A stretch of 64,000 bases of DNA from Isoperla grammatica (Eukaryota > Arthropoda > Insecta > Plecoptera > Perlodidae): NCBI GenBank assembly GCA_945910005.1, contig OX246741.1, positions 4,671,946-4,735,945 on the forward strand. The letters are read 5' to 3'. This document shows positions 21,204 to 34,100 of the stretch, one piece after another (positions within the stretch are counted from its first letter, which is position 1; each line of letters begins with the position of its first letter). The notes under the pieces were generated by a model. The model was given only the letters and a program-made list of their open reading frames with translations. It did not search any database and was not told where the DNA came from. Made by a program: the position numbers and the translations under genes.

Positions 21204-22502
21204 AATGCGTCAGCCCACGACGGCTTCCTTCTACGAAACATAATTGGACACGTTCATGAATCGCGAAACTCTTGAATGATTATCAAAAAGAGTCTTAATT
21301 ATTTCAAGGAAGAATACTTGGAGAGTGAGCTGCCAACTACAAACGAAAGTTAAAGTGTTCAGTGCAACAAGTGGAGACGATGATCCAATGAGGTTGTGTG
21401 TACAGTATTATAGCTAAATTAATTATTTTAGGCTACACATTGCTTGATTCACGCACCAAAACAGAAATACATCGAACTACACTCCCGATTTCTGTTGGTA
21501 ATAATTGCTTTTCAATGCTGTAAAATTGTCAAAAATAAACAAAAATATGTCGTCCCTTAGAAAATGGAATCTTCTTTCTTATAAATGTTTCTATGTTTCA
21601 ATAATTATTTCCGTTTTCAAATAAACTTATTTAATTGCGGCAACAACACATTAGACAAGTTTATTAACAGGGAAGGATACCTCTACGTAAAAACCCGCAC
21701 ACAATTTTCATTTTTTAATTATATCACAAGAATGGGATTCGAAATCGAAAATCTGAATCAACAGCGCACTGTGGTTTAGTAAGCCCTACACATTGAATGC
21801 TCTAAGTCGTAACTTATATTATAATCAGTATGTTTTTTTTTTTAAATAATTAATTTTATTACTAATTATGGAATTATAATCAAAACACTACGCTTATGGT
21901 TACAATTTTTTATTCAATCTGTAGGGCTTACCAAAGCAAAGTGCTGATTTAGATTTTCGATTTCTTGTTGCAATCTTGAGATATAATTTAATAATGAACA
22001 TTTTCTGCGGTTTTTGACGTAGAGACTACCCTTTGCCCGTAAGATAATTAGTGAACAGAAATATTAGTGGAACGCATAACAATCACAAGAACGAACACTA
22101 AATTCTATAGAAGATTATATATTTCGTTTACTTTTTGACATTTTAAAGCATTTTAATTTATTTTAACCGACATAAATCAAATGACGTATTTACAGGTTGT
22201 ACCGACTCGTCCTTAAGCTAAGGCCAACCAACGTTTGCATGTAAAACGTTTGCATGTATTTACATTGGCGAATGTAAGTACTCAAACTTGCACACACCTT
22301 GGCCGGTTGGTCGCTCTGGTGAATTAGCAAATGTAAACACGAGGAATGCGCGCACGAAACGTGACCTTGGCCTGAAAGAAAACATGTGTAAACGGCTACA
22401 CAGAAATATTTACAAAACAAATATTGGAGCACCCCACCTTGTCTAGCTGGCTCTGGCGGTGGTTTCTTGAACTAGCTTGATATTTACACGTCTTGGATAA
22501 AT

Positions 22503-22572
22503 ATATTTTGTCTCGATTAGCCTCGTTGCAAAAATATGAGACGTTAAGCCCAAATAATCAATAAAAAAAAAA
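22503..22572 (+). repeat. Retroelement 3' tail-like repeat
   Basis: Phrase ctcgattagcctcgttgcaaaaatatgag... followed by aagcccaaataatcaataaa and an A run. Related phrases occur at about 31190-31245 and 58330-58405 (plus). It looks like the 3' end of a SINE or LINE family; identity not established. Confidence 0.5.
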
Positions 22573-22599
22573 TTGGATAAATATATCGTTTGTGGAAGC

Positions 22600-22760
22600 A
22601 TGGACTTACAACTATCTGGATGTGCAACATGGTTGCAAATACCTTAGTAACCAGCTGCGCTAGAATACAGGACAATCGCGGTGTTTAGCATGTAAGAAGG
22701 CGGCGAACGGCGAAAGTAGCGCATTCTGTCGGAGCGGTTCGATGGCTGCGCGACAAATAT
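22600..22760 (-). repeat. Dispersed repeat family G, copy 1
   Basis: The minus strand carries atcgaaccgctccg, then cgcc-rich sequence, ctagcgcagct and taaggtattt. The same succession occurs on the plus strand at 25475-25610. It contains no ORF of note. Confidence 0.6.
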
Positions 22761-23441
22761 GAATTTACTATGGCGCTTCCCATAAGAGTCAGCGAAGTAG
22801 CATATGGTTTGATTACGTTTGACCTTTGCGTCCACGAGCTCGGCATTTACGTTTTAATTTGGAACATTACAACAAACATTCTCATTGATCCACTACTTAA
22901 GAAGACCGAGATAAATATAGGTTAACTAGAAACTACAACAAACTATGTGTATTGCATGAAAGCATAATTTATACGTTCTGTAGGCGGAATGATCATCGAC
23001 TCATTATTTATTGCTGGTATGTGGGTGGACCAAGCCATTGGTGAAATGGGGAGGGGGGAGGTTTTGATGAATTGTCAATACAGGCTTCAAAATGTATCTA
23101 CTTGAATTAACCCTATATTATTATGAAGGCCACATGCCTCTCAACCACATGCCTCTCAATAGCATCAGCTTCACTCATAATTGCACCTTTCTAATATTCT
23201 GTACAAAATCTCAACCCGCGTGCCTGCCCAGGGACTGCTCTTACGACTAGCAGAGTCACTCTGGGCCTAATCTACCCGGGGCCAAATATAGGTTACCGCC
23301 ATATTAACTTATTATATCAGTCACTTTCTGGAAAGCTTGAAAATTGTGGAAAAGAGAAAAAAAAATTAATTACGAAAAAAAAAATTGTCATGTTGAAAAA
23401 TGTTAAAGTGGATGAAAAATTTTCGAGTATGTCTGCGTACA

Positions 23442-23614
23442 TTTCATGTAAAACTGTCGTAGATACTTAGGTAAAGAAAGAAACTTGAAAATTGTGTGAT
23501 TTTGAAAAATGAAATAAAAAATTAAAGTACAAAAAAAATTAAGTACAAAAAGTACATATACCATGTAAAACTGTCGTGGATACTTAAGTAAAGAGAGAAA
23601 CTTGAAAATTGTGG
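23442..23614. repeat. Direct repeat of about 55 bp, two copies
   Basis: catgtaaaactgtcgt-gatactta-gtaaag-gagaaacttgaaaattgtg occurs at about 23446-23497 and 23562-23613 with few differences. A tRNA-like phrase (gggattcgaatcgcgg) follows the second copy. Confidence 0.7.
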
Positions 23615-23900
23615 GATTCGAATCGCGGACCCATATGGCACTGGACACTTGAACTCAATATACTATGCTACAACATTGGGCAATTTATTCGTTAAGCATC
23701 GTGTAACACGGGCGCCTATAAAAAGTCCGGGTTGAGCTTTTTCGGTGAATTAAAGAGCTCGAATATTTAATATTGAATCACGCTTTCTAAAAAAGTTAAC
23801 ACAAAGTCTGTAAGTCAAACTTGTCACCCACAATAAGCCATCAATGACAAAAGTGAGTGTCGAAATTGATTTTCTTCATATTACATCGATGTACACGGCA

Positions 23901-25474
23901 CCCCCCCCCCCCCCCCCCCCCCCCCCGTCGTCGTGTTTTGAGCTTTGTTCGATAAATTAAAAACTAAACATATTTAATAAAGAATAGGGAAAAGTAATTC
24001 CGACGAAAAATTCCGAAAAAATTCATAACAAATTCGTACTTTGGGCGGTCAAAAACAAAAAAGTTGAATTTTGCACGTTCAAAAGCTTCCCGGTACGTCC
24101 CGGTACGTGTGACGTCAACAAATTGCACATGTTCTAAAAGGTATTAGAACGCACTTTCATATGATACCAAAACGGGTTGTCCGAGTTCAAAACGGGACAT
24201 TTGGGGGACGTTCAAAACTGAAAATCAATAAACAAAATTACACAAATATCCAGTGTCGATCAATCATGTCAGAGACGGTACGTGCCGGGTACGTCCAATA
24301 TGCTGTCAATAGCCTTAAAATTTCAAAAAAATTAGTCGAAAAAAATTTAAAAAAACTGCAACATGCTTTTTTAAGACATTGAAAAATTCTCATAGACAAA
24401 TACCGGCAAAAATACGAGACGGATGAAATCTGTTAAAGCACCATAACTCGGACACCCGTAAAGTCTTATTTTTTAAAGTAACGTTTTCAAATAGATAAAT
24501 GTCCATTTATTAATACTAAACACAATTATTTGTTATATGACGTATTTATAACACTTTTAATATACAAAAAGAAAACTTTTGTATGCGTGTTGTCTTAAAG
24601 CCGTGAAAAATGAGTTGCGCGAACGTCTGTCATTCAGTGTAAAGGTGACTTTTTTAAAATGTGTTTTCATGGCCCTGTACGATAGAGTGTTCAGTATCGG
24701 GACAAGGAAAAAAAAACCATTTCGAAAGTACCAACTTGACGCAAAAAAATCAAAACTGAAACCGTGTAGAGAAAATGGAAAAGTGTCCATAACTAAGCAT
24801 CCGGGACGAAATTCAAAAAATTGACCAACCATAATCCAGATTAAACTTTGTCCTTAAAAATAAAAAAGTTGAGAAATTTCGAAAATCAAAAATGTGGGAG
24901 AAAAGTGTCCCCGCTCCTTTTAAAAAACGCACGCGACCAAATGTACACGATCCGTGTGCCAAACGTTCCAGGACGATTCAAAAAATTTCCAATTCCTAGT
25001 TACCCAGATAGTAACCGACGGTAACAATACAAAAACGAATGGTACATCTTGTTTGGTTCGACAGGCAGGGCCGTTTAATGTGACGCGTTAAAAACGTACC
25101 AAAATCGTCAAATCCAAATTTCGAAAATCTTTCGTCTTTGGGTGCCCGTAACTTTTAAACGGGACCATACAAATTCAAAAAAGACATACCAAAAGATGCG
25201 CCATTCAATTGACTTTCGAGCACCAGTATTCGAAAAATTAAAAAAAAACATTTGAATTTTTTACAATCTTTCCCGCAAAACCGGAGCGTCGAAGTCGCAC
25301 GCAATTCAACATAAAACACGTCGGGAGGGGGTGAAGGGTGGGACTTATAAACTCAAAAAATATACCAACGTGTAGCCAAAGGCCTGGCGCCGAAAACTGT
25401 AGCGACACATTTTCGAAAAAGTCACGTGCGGGGGGCCAGCAAATTAATTTACTACTGCTTTGAATCTAAGCAAT
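23901..25474. other. Intron 1 block of unusual composition
   Basis: Starts with 26 C (23901-23926). For about 1.5 kb it then shows a loose recurring grammar: ttcgaaaat, aaattcaaaaaa, 'cataactcggacacccg'/'ccgtaacttttaaacggg', and cggtacgt, without exact tandem repetition. Two short ORFs (24161-24382, 24579-24824) look unrelated to known proteins. It may be the interior of an unknown repeat, since repeat family G follows directly. Confidence 0.35.
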
Positions 25475-25610
25475 CAATTTCGATCGAACCGCTCCGGTAG
25501 TGGCGCTAGTGTCGGCTTTTCGCCACTATTTCACGGCAGTGTCCAGTATTCTAGCGCAGCTAGTTAGTAAGGTATTTGATGGTTGGAATACGCGTCTGCG
25601 ATTCTCATTT
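25475..25610 (+). repeat. Dispersed repeat family G, copy 2
   Basis: Homologous, in opposite orientation, to 22600-22760 (shared: atcgaaccgctccg, attctagcgcagct, taaggtattt). Confidence 0.6.
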
Positions 25611-28600
25611 CCGGTTTTTGACATTCTCGGACATTTTAGCCTCTATCGCTATACACATCAACAGTCACAACAACAATGTGAACAATGTCAAAATCCGAAA
25701 CTTAAGGGCTAAAATGGCCGCTCACCGCCTTCTTCCATGGCTATTTAATTAGTACATTGATTTGTTAGCTGATTCAGATCCAGTAACGAAGTTACTATTA
25801 TAAGTCAATGGTGGAAGTTACCGCTTCGTGGAAAATAAATAATATTTCCGCCAATGAAAAGACACCACACACTTCCGACGACTGTTATAATTATTGTATC
25901 GTCTTTTGGTGGTCATTACGATCCTACGCCACTGATAAAATAGTACCATTCACGATTATTTCATTCGTATATTCATCGCATCGTAATAAAGTGTGCGTTA
26001 CATTCAAAGCTTGACCATTAGAGGTACTTAAATCGCGAATACTCTTCCGGTACACATTATAGTCATACGTATGCTTGTGTTTATAGATATAATGCAAACC
26101 AATAATAAGAGAATTTAAGTTATTATGCACATTATAATTATTTAAACTGCTAATGATATAAAAATAATTAGTTGTATGTATTCTGGTGGCAAGAACATAA
26201 ACTGTTTTCAGGAGGAGTTTAGCTGTCAATTGTTCATTGTTGTTTTATTGTTAAATCATCAATGCGCTGAAAGCAGGTTGCTTAGCAGTTAGTTTCAGTC
26301 ATCAATAGTTAAAACTACACGGGCGCAGATAATGTTACAAAGTTAGGCCTTCTTGAGTTGTAGTCTCGTAGATAATAATATCTAGAAGGCCTGGCCTCTC
26401 CTAAAGAGTTGTGTTTGTTGTGGGTAGACACTTTTGCCTTCTTTATGACATTTTTTAGGAGCAACAATCAGTTTTTTTGATGACATAACTTTCCAGCTAT
26501 TGTCAAGGTAGAAATCGTTGTTTTATAGTCACGGAAATTGCTTATGTAACACCCGACTAAATGTTGGGTTCAATATTTAGACTAGGAAGTTAAAAGACAG
26601 GTTATGACGTAAAGACTATAATTATTTGTAAATTACTAAGTTTTGGAACTGAACCCGATATAACGTTACATATGACTCCCATGTTTCGTGTGTATTTCTT
26701 GAATATTTATAAACAATGTATTTTACATGGGACTTGTGGTGATGGTTCCGGTAGGGGGGGGGGGGGGGAGGGGGGGGGGGAGTATTATTGAACGTAAATA
26801 TAATACCTAACTTTAGAATATTGTTGTTATGTTATGCACTCTTGTGTAAACATTTGAAGCTGAAGATTTTAGAAGGCCACGTTTAATTTCACCCTCGTAT
26901 TATTTAAAAAAAGGAATTAAAAGATGTGAACAAAAGTTTGTATTTAGTAGGCATATTGTGTTAATTTACTAGGTGTAAGGAAAGTGCAATTGGACTATTG
27001 GTGACCATTCCTTGACCCACAATTTGTTCCCGAAAGCATTTACTTCAAAGAATGTCGTTGTGACTCAAGGCGTTTATCGTTAATAAGACCACATGCAAAG
27101 TGATTCGTAGAAAGAGGTTCTGTCTTGTAAGGAGTAGATCTAAGCACTCAGTTAAAATATCGATATTAGGGGCGCTGTTTACTATTATTTACAACCTATA
27201 CCTCGCTACTTTGATGGCTCGAAAGTTAATGTCCACATAAACAAAAACATCGCCTTGATAACGTTGTCGATTATAAAAGTAAAGCTGAGGTCTTTAACCG
27301 GCATTCAAATCCGGGAAGTGATACAATGGAAGCATAAATGATCCCGTAAGACATGCATGTTTAGAATTATTCAATCATTTCTTTCATAAGGAAACCGGAA
27401 ATAAACCACACAAACTTACGCATTTATATCCGAATTTACCAAACTTTGTTAACTTCTTTAATCTTATCAGTTATAGTTACCATAGTTTCAACGAACATTA
27501 GATACAATATGGATGGTGTTTTTTACCAGACGCAATGTTAGTTCCGAGAATATTCGCGATATTTTTTTGATTTAAAATTCTGCATTTAGGCAAATCGTCA
27601 GGCTTGGGTTTGACTTTACTTGGTACGTGCCCGAAGTGCGTTCGATTTCTTGTGCAGGTTCCACTAATTCATATTGGTGTGAAGGTTGATGACTGTGAAA
27701 CCAGTTCTAATTTACGTGCATGAGGTATTCGTGTGCAATTACGAACATATACAGTAACGCTACATCCGTCCTTTTTAGACTGAACAATATTTGTTACAAT
27801 ATACAATATGTTTGTAACGGATGTTGATATCTTCTCATCAGATCTGTTTCAGATTGGCGGCTTAAATAAATTTTGTCCTTGGACGGAATAAAAAGTTTGC
27901 TTTCGATGACGTAAGTTTATCGTATTCATGTTTCAGTAGTTACTCTGAATTCAAAACCTCATACATGTGTTCATTCGTATCATACATATTTTTAACTGTG
28001 CCACAATATAGGAATTGTAACACTTTTACTTTCACTGTTCTAAGTCTAAATAGACAATTTAAAAAATTATCTATTACCCTTTGTATGGTTTTCATCATGG
28101 TCTTCTAAATTATCTAGCTAGTCAGTTTACAGACTATGGTAGAGCAACAACCATACAACATCATCATCTATTAACCTTGATTTTTACATTTTTAATGTAT
28201 GGCCGTGATAAAAACCAGACAAAGAGTCCTATATCATGAATTTTAAAATAATCTATTCGGTTGAAAAGCTTATCATATAGAAGAGGATTTTTTCCAGGAC
28301 CCTAAACACATTTCATGCATTATTTTACAATTTAACGTTTAAATAAAAAAAATTTACTACGCATCCTCTTTTGGGGATTTTTTAAATTTTCTATGACTAA
28401 AGTCCTACTCCGAGGCTGCAAAGCTATAGTTTCCTAAAAACTGACATTCCCAACAAAAATGTGAAAATTCAATTTCTAAAGCTACTGGATGGAAGCCAAG
28501 AAATAATAATATAAGTTACGTTTTCATACAATCTGTTTGATATACCAGGTAATACCATAATATTTAAGATATCAACTTATTCCAAATGAACACACAACTG

Positions 28601-28654
28601 TAGACGCAAAGCAAGAAGGATGTGTTGTTAATTAATTAATTTTTCGTAGGGATA
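25611..28654. other. Intron 1, segment
   Basis: Non-coding, AT-rich. Holds two adjoining G runs (26754-26768, 26770-26780). A short palindrome lies around 26346-26392 (aggccttct ... agaaggcct). No exon recognised. Confidence 0.4.
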
Positions 28655-28795
28655 TGGTGCCCTTAATCTGATGTGCCTCTCTTCACGAAGGGTGTTGGAT
28701 AGTTAGAAAGAATGGCCGAGGGCTGTCAGTAGGACTGAATCCCAGCATTCGTCCTTAGTCCCGCGTTTTACTGCTGAGATACCTCTATAGAACCT
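28655..28795 (-). repeat. tRNA-derived SINE, copy 2 (internally deleted)
   Basis: Minus strand shares tatctcagcagtaa (A-box region), gaatgctgggattcagtcctact and gaagagaggcacatcag with copies 1, 3 and 4. The middle of the tRNA-like head is missing. Confidence 0.65.
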
Positions 28796-29186
28796 ACAAC
28801 AGCAACTTACGTAACATACAATCATCGTTCCGCGTGGAAACTCTTTTTGTTGAACTCTAAACGGCCAGAAACCACAGCACAGCCACCCACGTGTGACCGT
28901 AGTGGGTATTCGTGTATTTACCTAGGTTTTTATTTTGTTTGCATTCTATAAAAACCAATAACCACTTTCATTTTCTTCCCACAGTATGTAAATAAGCTAA
29001 ATCCAAGACCTGCTTAACCGTGTTAACAGTTAAACAGTCTACATATTGTTTGTATGCCATTTTATCCTCAAAACGTCAGATTAAATTGGCATTTTAAGCT
29101 TGATTGTTTTAAATTATTAAAATTAGTTGAATTTTCGGATATTTACTCAAGACAAACCAAAGTGTTTGTATGTCAGGGGATCGCCA

Positions 29187-29412
29187 TAACAAAGGTTTCT
29201 CAGCGGTAAGACGCGATACTCTAATTCGGGAGGTCCCCAGTTTGGTTCCGGCCACCGGAAAGCTTCACTAAATGTTTTCCTTAGTCGTAAAGGCAAATGC
29301 TGGGATTGGATTCTACTAAAAGTCCTCAGATATTCCTTTCCATCTATCCAAACACGCTAACATATCTAGTTACATCTGAAGAGAAGCGCACATCAGGTAA
29401 AGCTGGTGTGCT
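29187..29412 (+). repeat. tRNA-derived SINE, copy 3
   Basis: Head: tctcagcggtaagacgcgatactctaattc, split here as tctcagcggtaag (A-box-like) and gatactctaattcgggaggt, with ggttccggcc as a degenerate B box. Body: ttccttagtcgta, gctgggattgga and gaagcgcacatcaggtaaagctggtgtg. It matches copies at 2842, 28655 and 45608. Confidence 0.75.
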
Positions 29413-29920
29413 CCCTATAACAGGTATTCAGACAGAAAATTATTATGGTTATAGCCAGGAGCAAATCTCACAATTCATAACACGTACCGTGTTTTTATCC
29501 ACGGTATCAATCAATTCTTATCGAACATAGTTTTCATTCTCGGAAAAATAAACTGCCTCTTCTTCCAACTGATAGTTAGTATTGATGAAAGCTGTCATAC
29601 ATTTTGGCACTACGCAATCAAGACTGTCACACTGTCACTGTCTCTCTAGTCACCACATCCTTATGGACTTGGTGCGTAGACACAAACCTCAAGGTGAAAG
29701 TTGTCAATCAATGATTGTAGCTGTCGCAGCTCATTAGGCATTAATAACATGGCCCCTAGAATCTGCCCGACATTCCTTATAGGTCGAACAATCGGAAAGA
29801 GTTCCTGTTGACAGAACGTTTCCCTAAGCCAAATATCTAGGACACTGATATCAATATTGTAATTTGAGCAGTGTTGTAAAATCATGTAGATTTCAAAGTG
29901 ATTTCACTCCCCTACCTTTT

Positions 29921-30068
29921 CCACACTACGGCCACTAACATAAGTTAGGCTACTAACTGCTGTTAACAATGTAATGTGAAGCAGGTAACAATTAACACTG
30001 CTTTCCTATTATTTTAACGATTGCACATAACTTCTGTTAGCCTAACTGTTGTTAGTGGCCGGAGTGTG
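29921..30068. mobile_element. MITE with terminal inverted repeats
   Basis: Left arm cacactacggccactaacat and agttaggctac; the right end, on the minus strand, reads cacactccggccactaacaa and agttaggctaac. About 35 bp of TIR enclose roughly 75 bp. No ORF. Superfamily unassigned. Confidence 0.7.
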
Positions 30069-30104
30069 AACAATTGGTTCCTAGTTCGCAACATTTGGTG
30101 TTTA

Positions 30105-30285
30105 ACGACGTACTCGACAGCTGAGGTCATATGACGTCTTTAGAATCAGATCCGTAGACATCGCGGGGGTCGTCATAAGAGGAGTCCAGCAAGGGAGAGT
30201 AGGGCCAAGTGGGTGGAAGAATCAGGAGGGGGAGGGGGGTCTCCTTTTGTTGCCTCTTACTGGCAGAGTCACCCTCGGCCTTTAG
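30105..30285 (+). repeat. Dispersed repeat family H, copy 2
   Basis: Head tttaacgacgtactcgacagc, centre cgggggtcgtcataagaggagtcc, tail gcctcttactggcagagtcaccc. Same order as 13786-13985. Confidence 0.65.
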
Positions 30286-30950
30286 TGTCAGGTGTTAACG
30301 ATAAATGCCTGCCAGGTTTTTGAGACCATACACCGGCTACAAAATAACTTGCAAGATTTTGGAACAACACTATGTTCGTCTCTTAGTATATATTTGTATC
30401 ACTTTTTATTGCACTAAGAATTTTTAGTTATAACGTTATTTAAACTAATTCACAACACATTGGTTTCAAAAAAGTTTGTTAGCGGTATTTATGAGCAATG
30501 CATTCAGCTCGAGCGTATTTTATCATCACATTTTATTAGTGACAACAGTAAGTACCTTCAGACATCCAGCTCCGTTAATGTACAAGTAAAATCCATGTTA
30601 CAATGAAATCGTCCCCCGTTACCTTCTCTCTGTCCTCGACCACTCCTCAGTCCTCATCATTGCAACAGCGAGGAGTACATTAAAGTTTACTAATGATACA
30701 CACCTTAACAAGTTTAGTGTTAATTTACCACTTACGTCTTGGAGGCAAACGGCTCCAGTAAATGATGCAAACTATTAAATTTTCCCGCCATGGCCATTGT
30801 TGCAAAACACTAACAACCTTGCGTACATAAACATTATTTGCAGATAGGAATAAAGAATAATTCATTTTGATAAAATGTAACATCCAATGCTGTCATAATT
30901 TTAGATATAATAAAAGACTGCGCATTTTTGTATATCTTTGCTTTTTCTTA

Positions 30951-31141
30951 AGGCTGGTCCACACAGATTTTTTAAGCATAAGATTTAAGGTTTTAAGACG
31001 TTGTTTTAAAAACAACAATGAAAACAATGTCTTAAAACTAAAACTTTGTGTGAACGCCAGTACGTGTTTCCTATGATCCAACTTTACGACTTCGCGTTAA
31101 ACCTTAAATCTTATGCTTAAAAAATCTGTGTGGACCAGCCC
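30951..31141. mobile_element. MITE with ~45-bp inverted repeats and TTA flanks
   Basis: Left arm ggctggtccacacagatttt..., right arm its reverse complement (...aaaatctgtgtggaccagcc). The arms stay similar for about 45 bp, through taagcataagatttaaggtt. Flanked by TTA on both sides (30948-30950, 31142-31144). TTA flanks would suit a PIF/Harbinger-type element; that is inference. Confidence 0.75.
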
Positions 31142-31144
31142 TTA

Positions 31145-34100
31145 CAAAGAAAACACACAAAAAAACAACGCAAATTTCATGATATTGGTCCTATCTCGAT
31201 TAGCATCGTTATCAAAATGTGATCCGGAAATCCCAAATACCACCATGATCGTACCGAGAGCAGCTTACAATCTATACAATGTATTACGGCTCACACGGAA
31301 TTGATGTCAAGTTTGCTTGCATTCTGTGACCCTCGCGTCAGGGGTATGTCAGGTATTTGGACAGTTATGGGAAGACATCTGCAATTTTGCACGGGCATAT
31401 TTGAAGAATTGATGTTCGCCTAATGAACAAGTTTAACCTTGGACAATCCTTGGGGTCAGTATAAGATTAGGATCTTCAGTACTGAGTCAGCACAATGTGT
31501 TCATAAAGACAAGTTTGGACAAGTAATACCTTCAATTGCCAAGGTTTGTCTGTCTGTGAAGATCATCTAATAAGGTCGGATTCGGACTCATCAGTAGTTG
31601 TAATTATTGTAGTGTCAGTCGTAAAAAAACTATGTCACTCGTCAGCTACAGCAGAAACAACCTTGTTGAACCGGTTCAGAAAAAAAAACACGTGTAAACG
31701 TGTACTGCACATTCTTGTTTACATGCGTATGTGTGTATGTAATCAATACTTATCAATAGATACCAAAGCGGTATTATTCTGATAAAACATCACGTATTTA
31801 ATAAGCATGGGCCTATAAAGCAGTCTATACTGTTTGTCAACAAGTAACCTAGACATTAGGGCCCTTATATGACGAACTGGAGAAAGGTGACTGGTGAAAA
31901 AACGGTCCCACTTTCACTGTTTAAGTCATTCATAATATCATAAGTAAACGGTTGAAAACGAATCTTAGCAGTTACAACTGAGTGAATTAGATACAGATGT
32001 TATCATAGGAGATACATTTTCGTTCGTGTGTGAGAAATTACAAACATATAATTTATCCCGTGGTCATTTCTTTGGGAAGTGAAATTCGTAATTCAAACGC
32101 AGAAATGGCGCTAATTCAGTAATCACTGTGTCTAATTCTAGTAATTTGACTGGTTCGACCACCGGTTGTTATTGTAGAAGCCAATTAAATAATTAGTAAT
32201 TCATTGTTTATTGTTGTATTTAAAAAAATTTAATCCAGTTTTTAGTTCGTAACAAATTTCATTATGATGACAAATTTCATTAAGATTCACATCTCAAACG
32301 CGTATGATAACTCGATCACATAACTTCTGTCGATATTTCTCCTCAGATCATTATCCAAACATTGCAACGCTCCTGATTCATAAGTTTTGATTTATGCTTC
32401 TCTATCAGAAGCCGTTCCTTTTGGTAGAATACTTTTTCTTATAAGTACGAATTGAAAGGTATTCTTTAAGTACGCCTACTTTTAGGTTGATACAGTCGTT
32501 TCACAAGTGGCCTAATCCTGGCACTTAGATTCAACGCTAACTGTGCGAGTGCAAGAATTACACCACAAGGAAATAATACTGGTAAATAACAACATTGAGA
32601 TTCACTTTCTTACGGAGTCAGTCGGCCACTAGATTGCGAAGTCGCCGCGAGCGCTTTTTGCCCTCGTTGGTTCCGAAACACCTCACTGAGAAACTTACAA
32701 CGAGGAAGAAATGATTTCGGCTTCAAACTAGCCTGATTGCTAGAACACCTTACGTAAACTATTCGACGAAACTGCCTTCCGGTTTCTGTCTACTAACTAG
32801 TTGCTCATAGGAAACATTTTATCAAGTTTGGAATATCTAGGTTACACTTTTTTTTTTAATGTGTGGTCGACAAATTATTTCAAACGAGATCATAAATCGT
32901 AAATCATAACAAACCTGTACACGAATATTTGCTCCAGACTTTGACATAATTGGCACAGCATTATTAATTGTATATAATAAAAAAATATATTTATAAATCA
33001 AATTATTGGTGTTGTATGAGAGACAAATGGTCATCATCGCATTTTAATGAGTACAATGTATTTACACTAAACTTATATGTTGACAAAGTAAATTTCTTTC
33101 AAAAGTTATTCACAGTATGGTTGATGCTAATTCACGTCTTGCTAACATTAGCTTTCATGTTGCTACAAAACTTGCAAGCAACACTCAGCAATGTAGCCGT
33201 TTTAACTGAGCTTGATCAATATGACTTCTTTCAAGGCTTTATTAAATAGTTCTTTAAGATAGCCACATTGCCATTCACCTGTTGTGAATGGCAGCAAGTT
33301 CGTTTGAGTGGCCGTGGATTTGTTTATTGGGGAGACTGGAGGTAAGTAATGTTTGGTGGTGTGGTTGTGTATTTATTTACTTTTAAGACATTTAATGAGA
33401 TCTATATTGTATTATTTTGGACCTCTTTTTACTAAGATATATTAAGTAATTATATTGAATATCTCCCACTCCTCCAAATTCTTCTCAACCATTAGTTTGT
33501 CAATCTGTCACCACACTCCACTATCTTCCTAATCTCTGACAGGTGGGAAAGGTGGTCGGAAACGGAAGTAGTTACCACCTTCTTGAGTATAAGATTATAT
33601 CTGCAACTTGCTTTACACCTCTGTGCCGTATAACTAGCCCCCCCCCTTACCTCCACCCCCACCCTAGTTCTTTGGGGGGCGCTTGTACCCTCACAAGTTA
33701 TTGTCTGAATAAAAAAATATTCGACATTTTGTTGTAAAATCCAAAAAATAAAAAAAACAACCCGACTGGGAATCGAACCCAGGTCTCTCACTAGGCGGTG
33801 GCGAGTCCTAGATTTTTAATGTCACAGCAAATCCCCCCACGAGAGTATTTCTCTAATAAATTATAACCATTTGAATGTAATTTCTTACTTTGACTAACAC
33901 GTGATAAGGTGCAATGTTTTGTGGTGCATTCCCGAGTTGGATGGAATGTCTCGCGTAGATTTAGTGTGCCCGGTCCGAAAACGAAGACGAAAACTTTCTT
34001 CGCTGTTCGTTACACAACCGAGCATTTACATTCCTGTCGGGGCCTCGAGGCTGCCGAGCCGACCTGACTACTTCCGATCTGAGGAACCTTGCGTCTGTGT

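Noticed and set aside
24161..24824. Two plus-strand ORFs in the unusual 24-25-kb block
   Set aside because: Lysine-rich content follows from A-rich sequence; no domain.
29661..29885. Minus-strand 74-codon ORF (possible exon)
   Set aside because: Looks protein-like (LRQLQSLIDNFHLEV) but I recognise no family and cannot place splice sites that fit either gene.
33765..33826. Possible minus-strand tRNA gene (perfect T-arm)
   Set aside because: The remaining stems do not fold; a similar T-arm phrase near 3768 suggests a dispersed tRNA-derived repeat.
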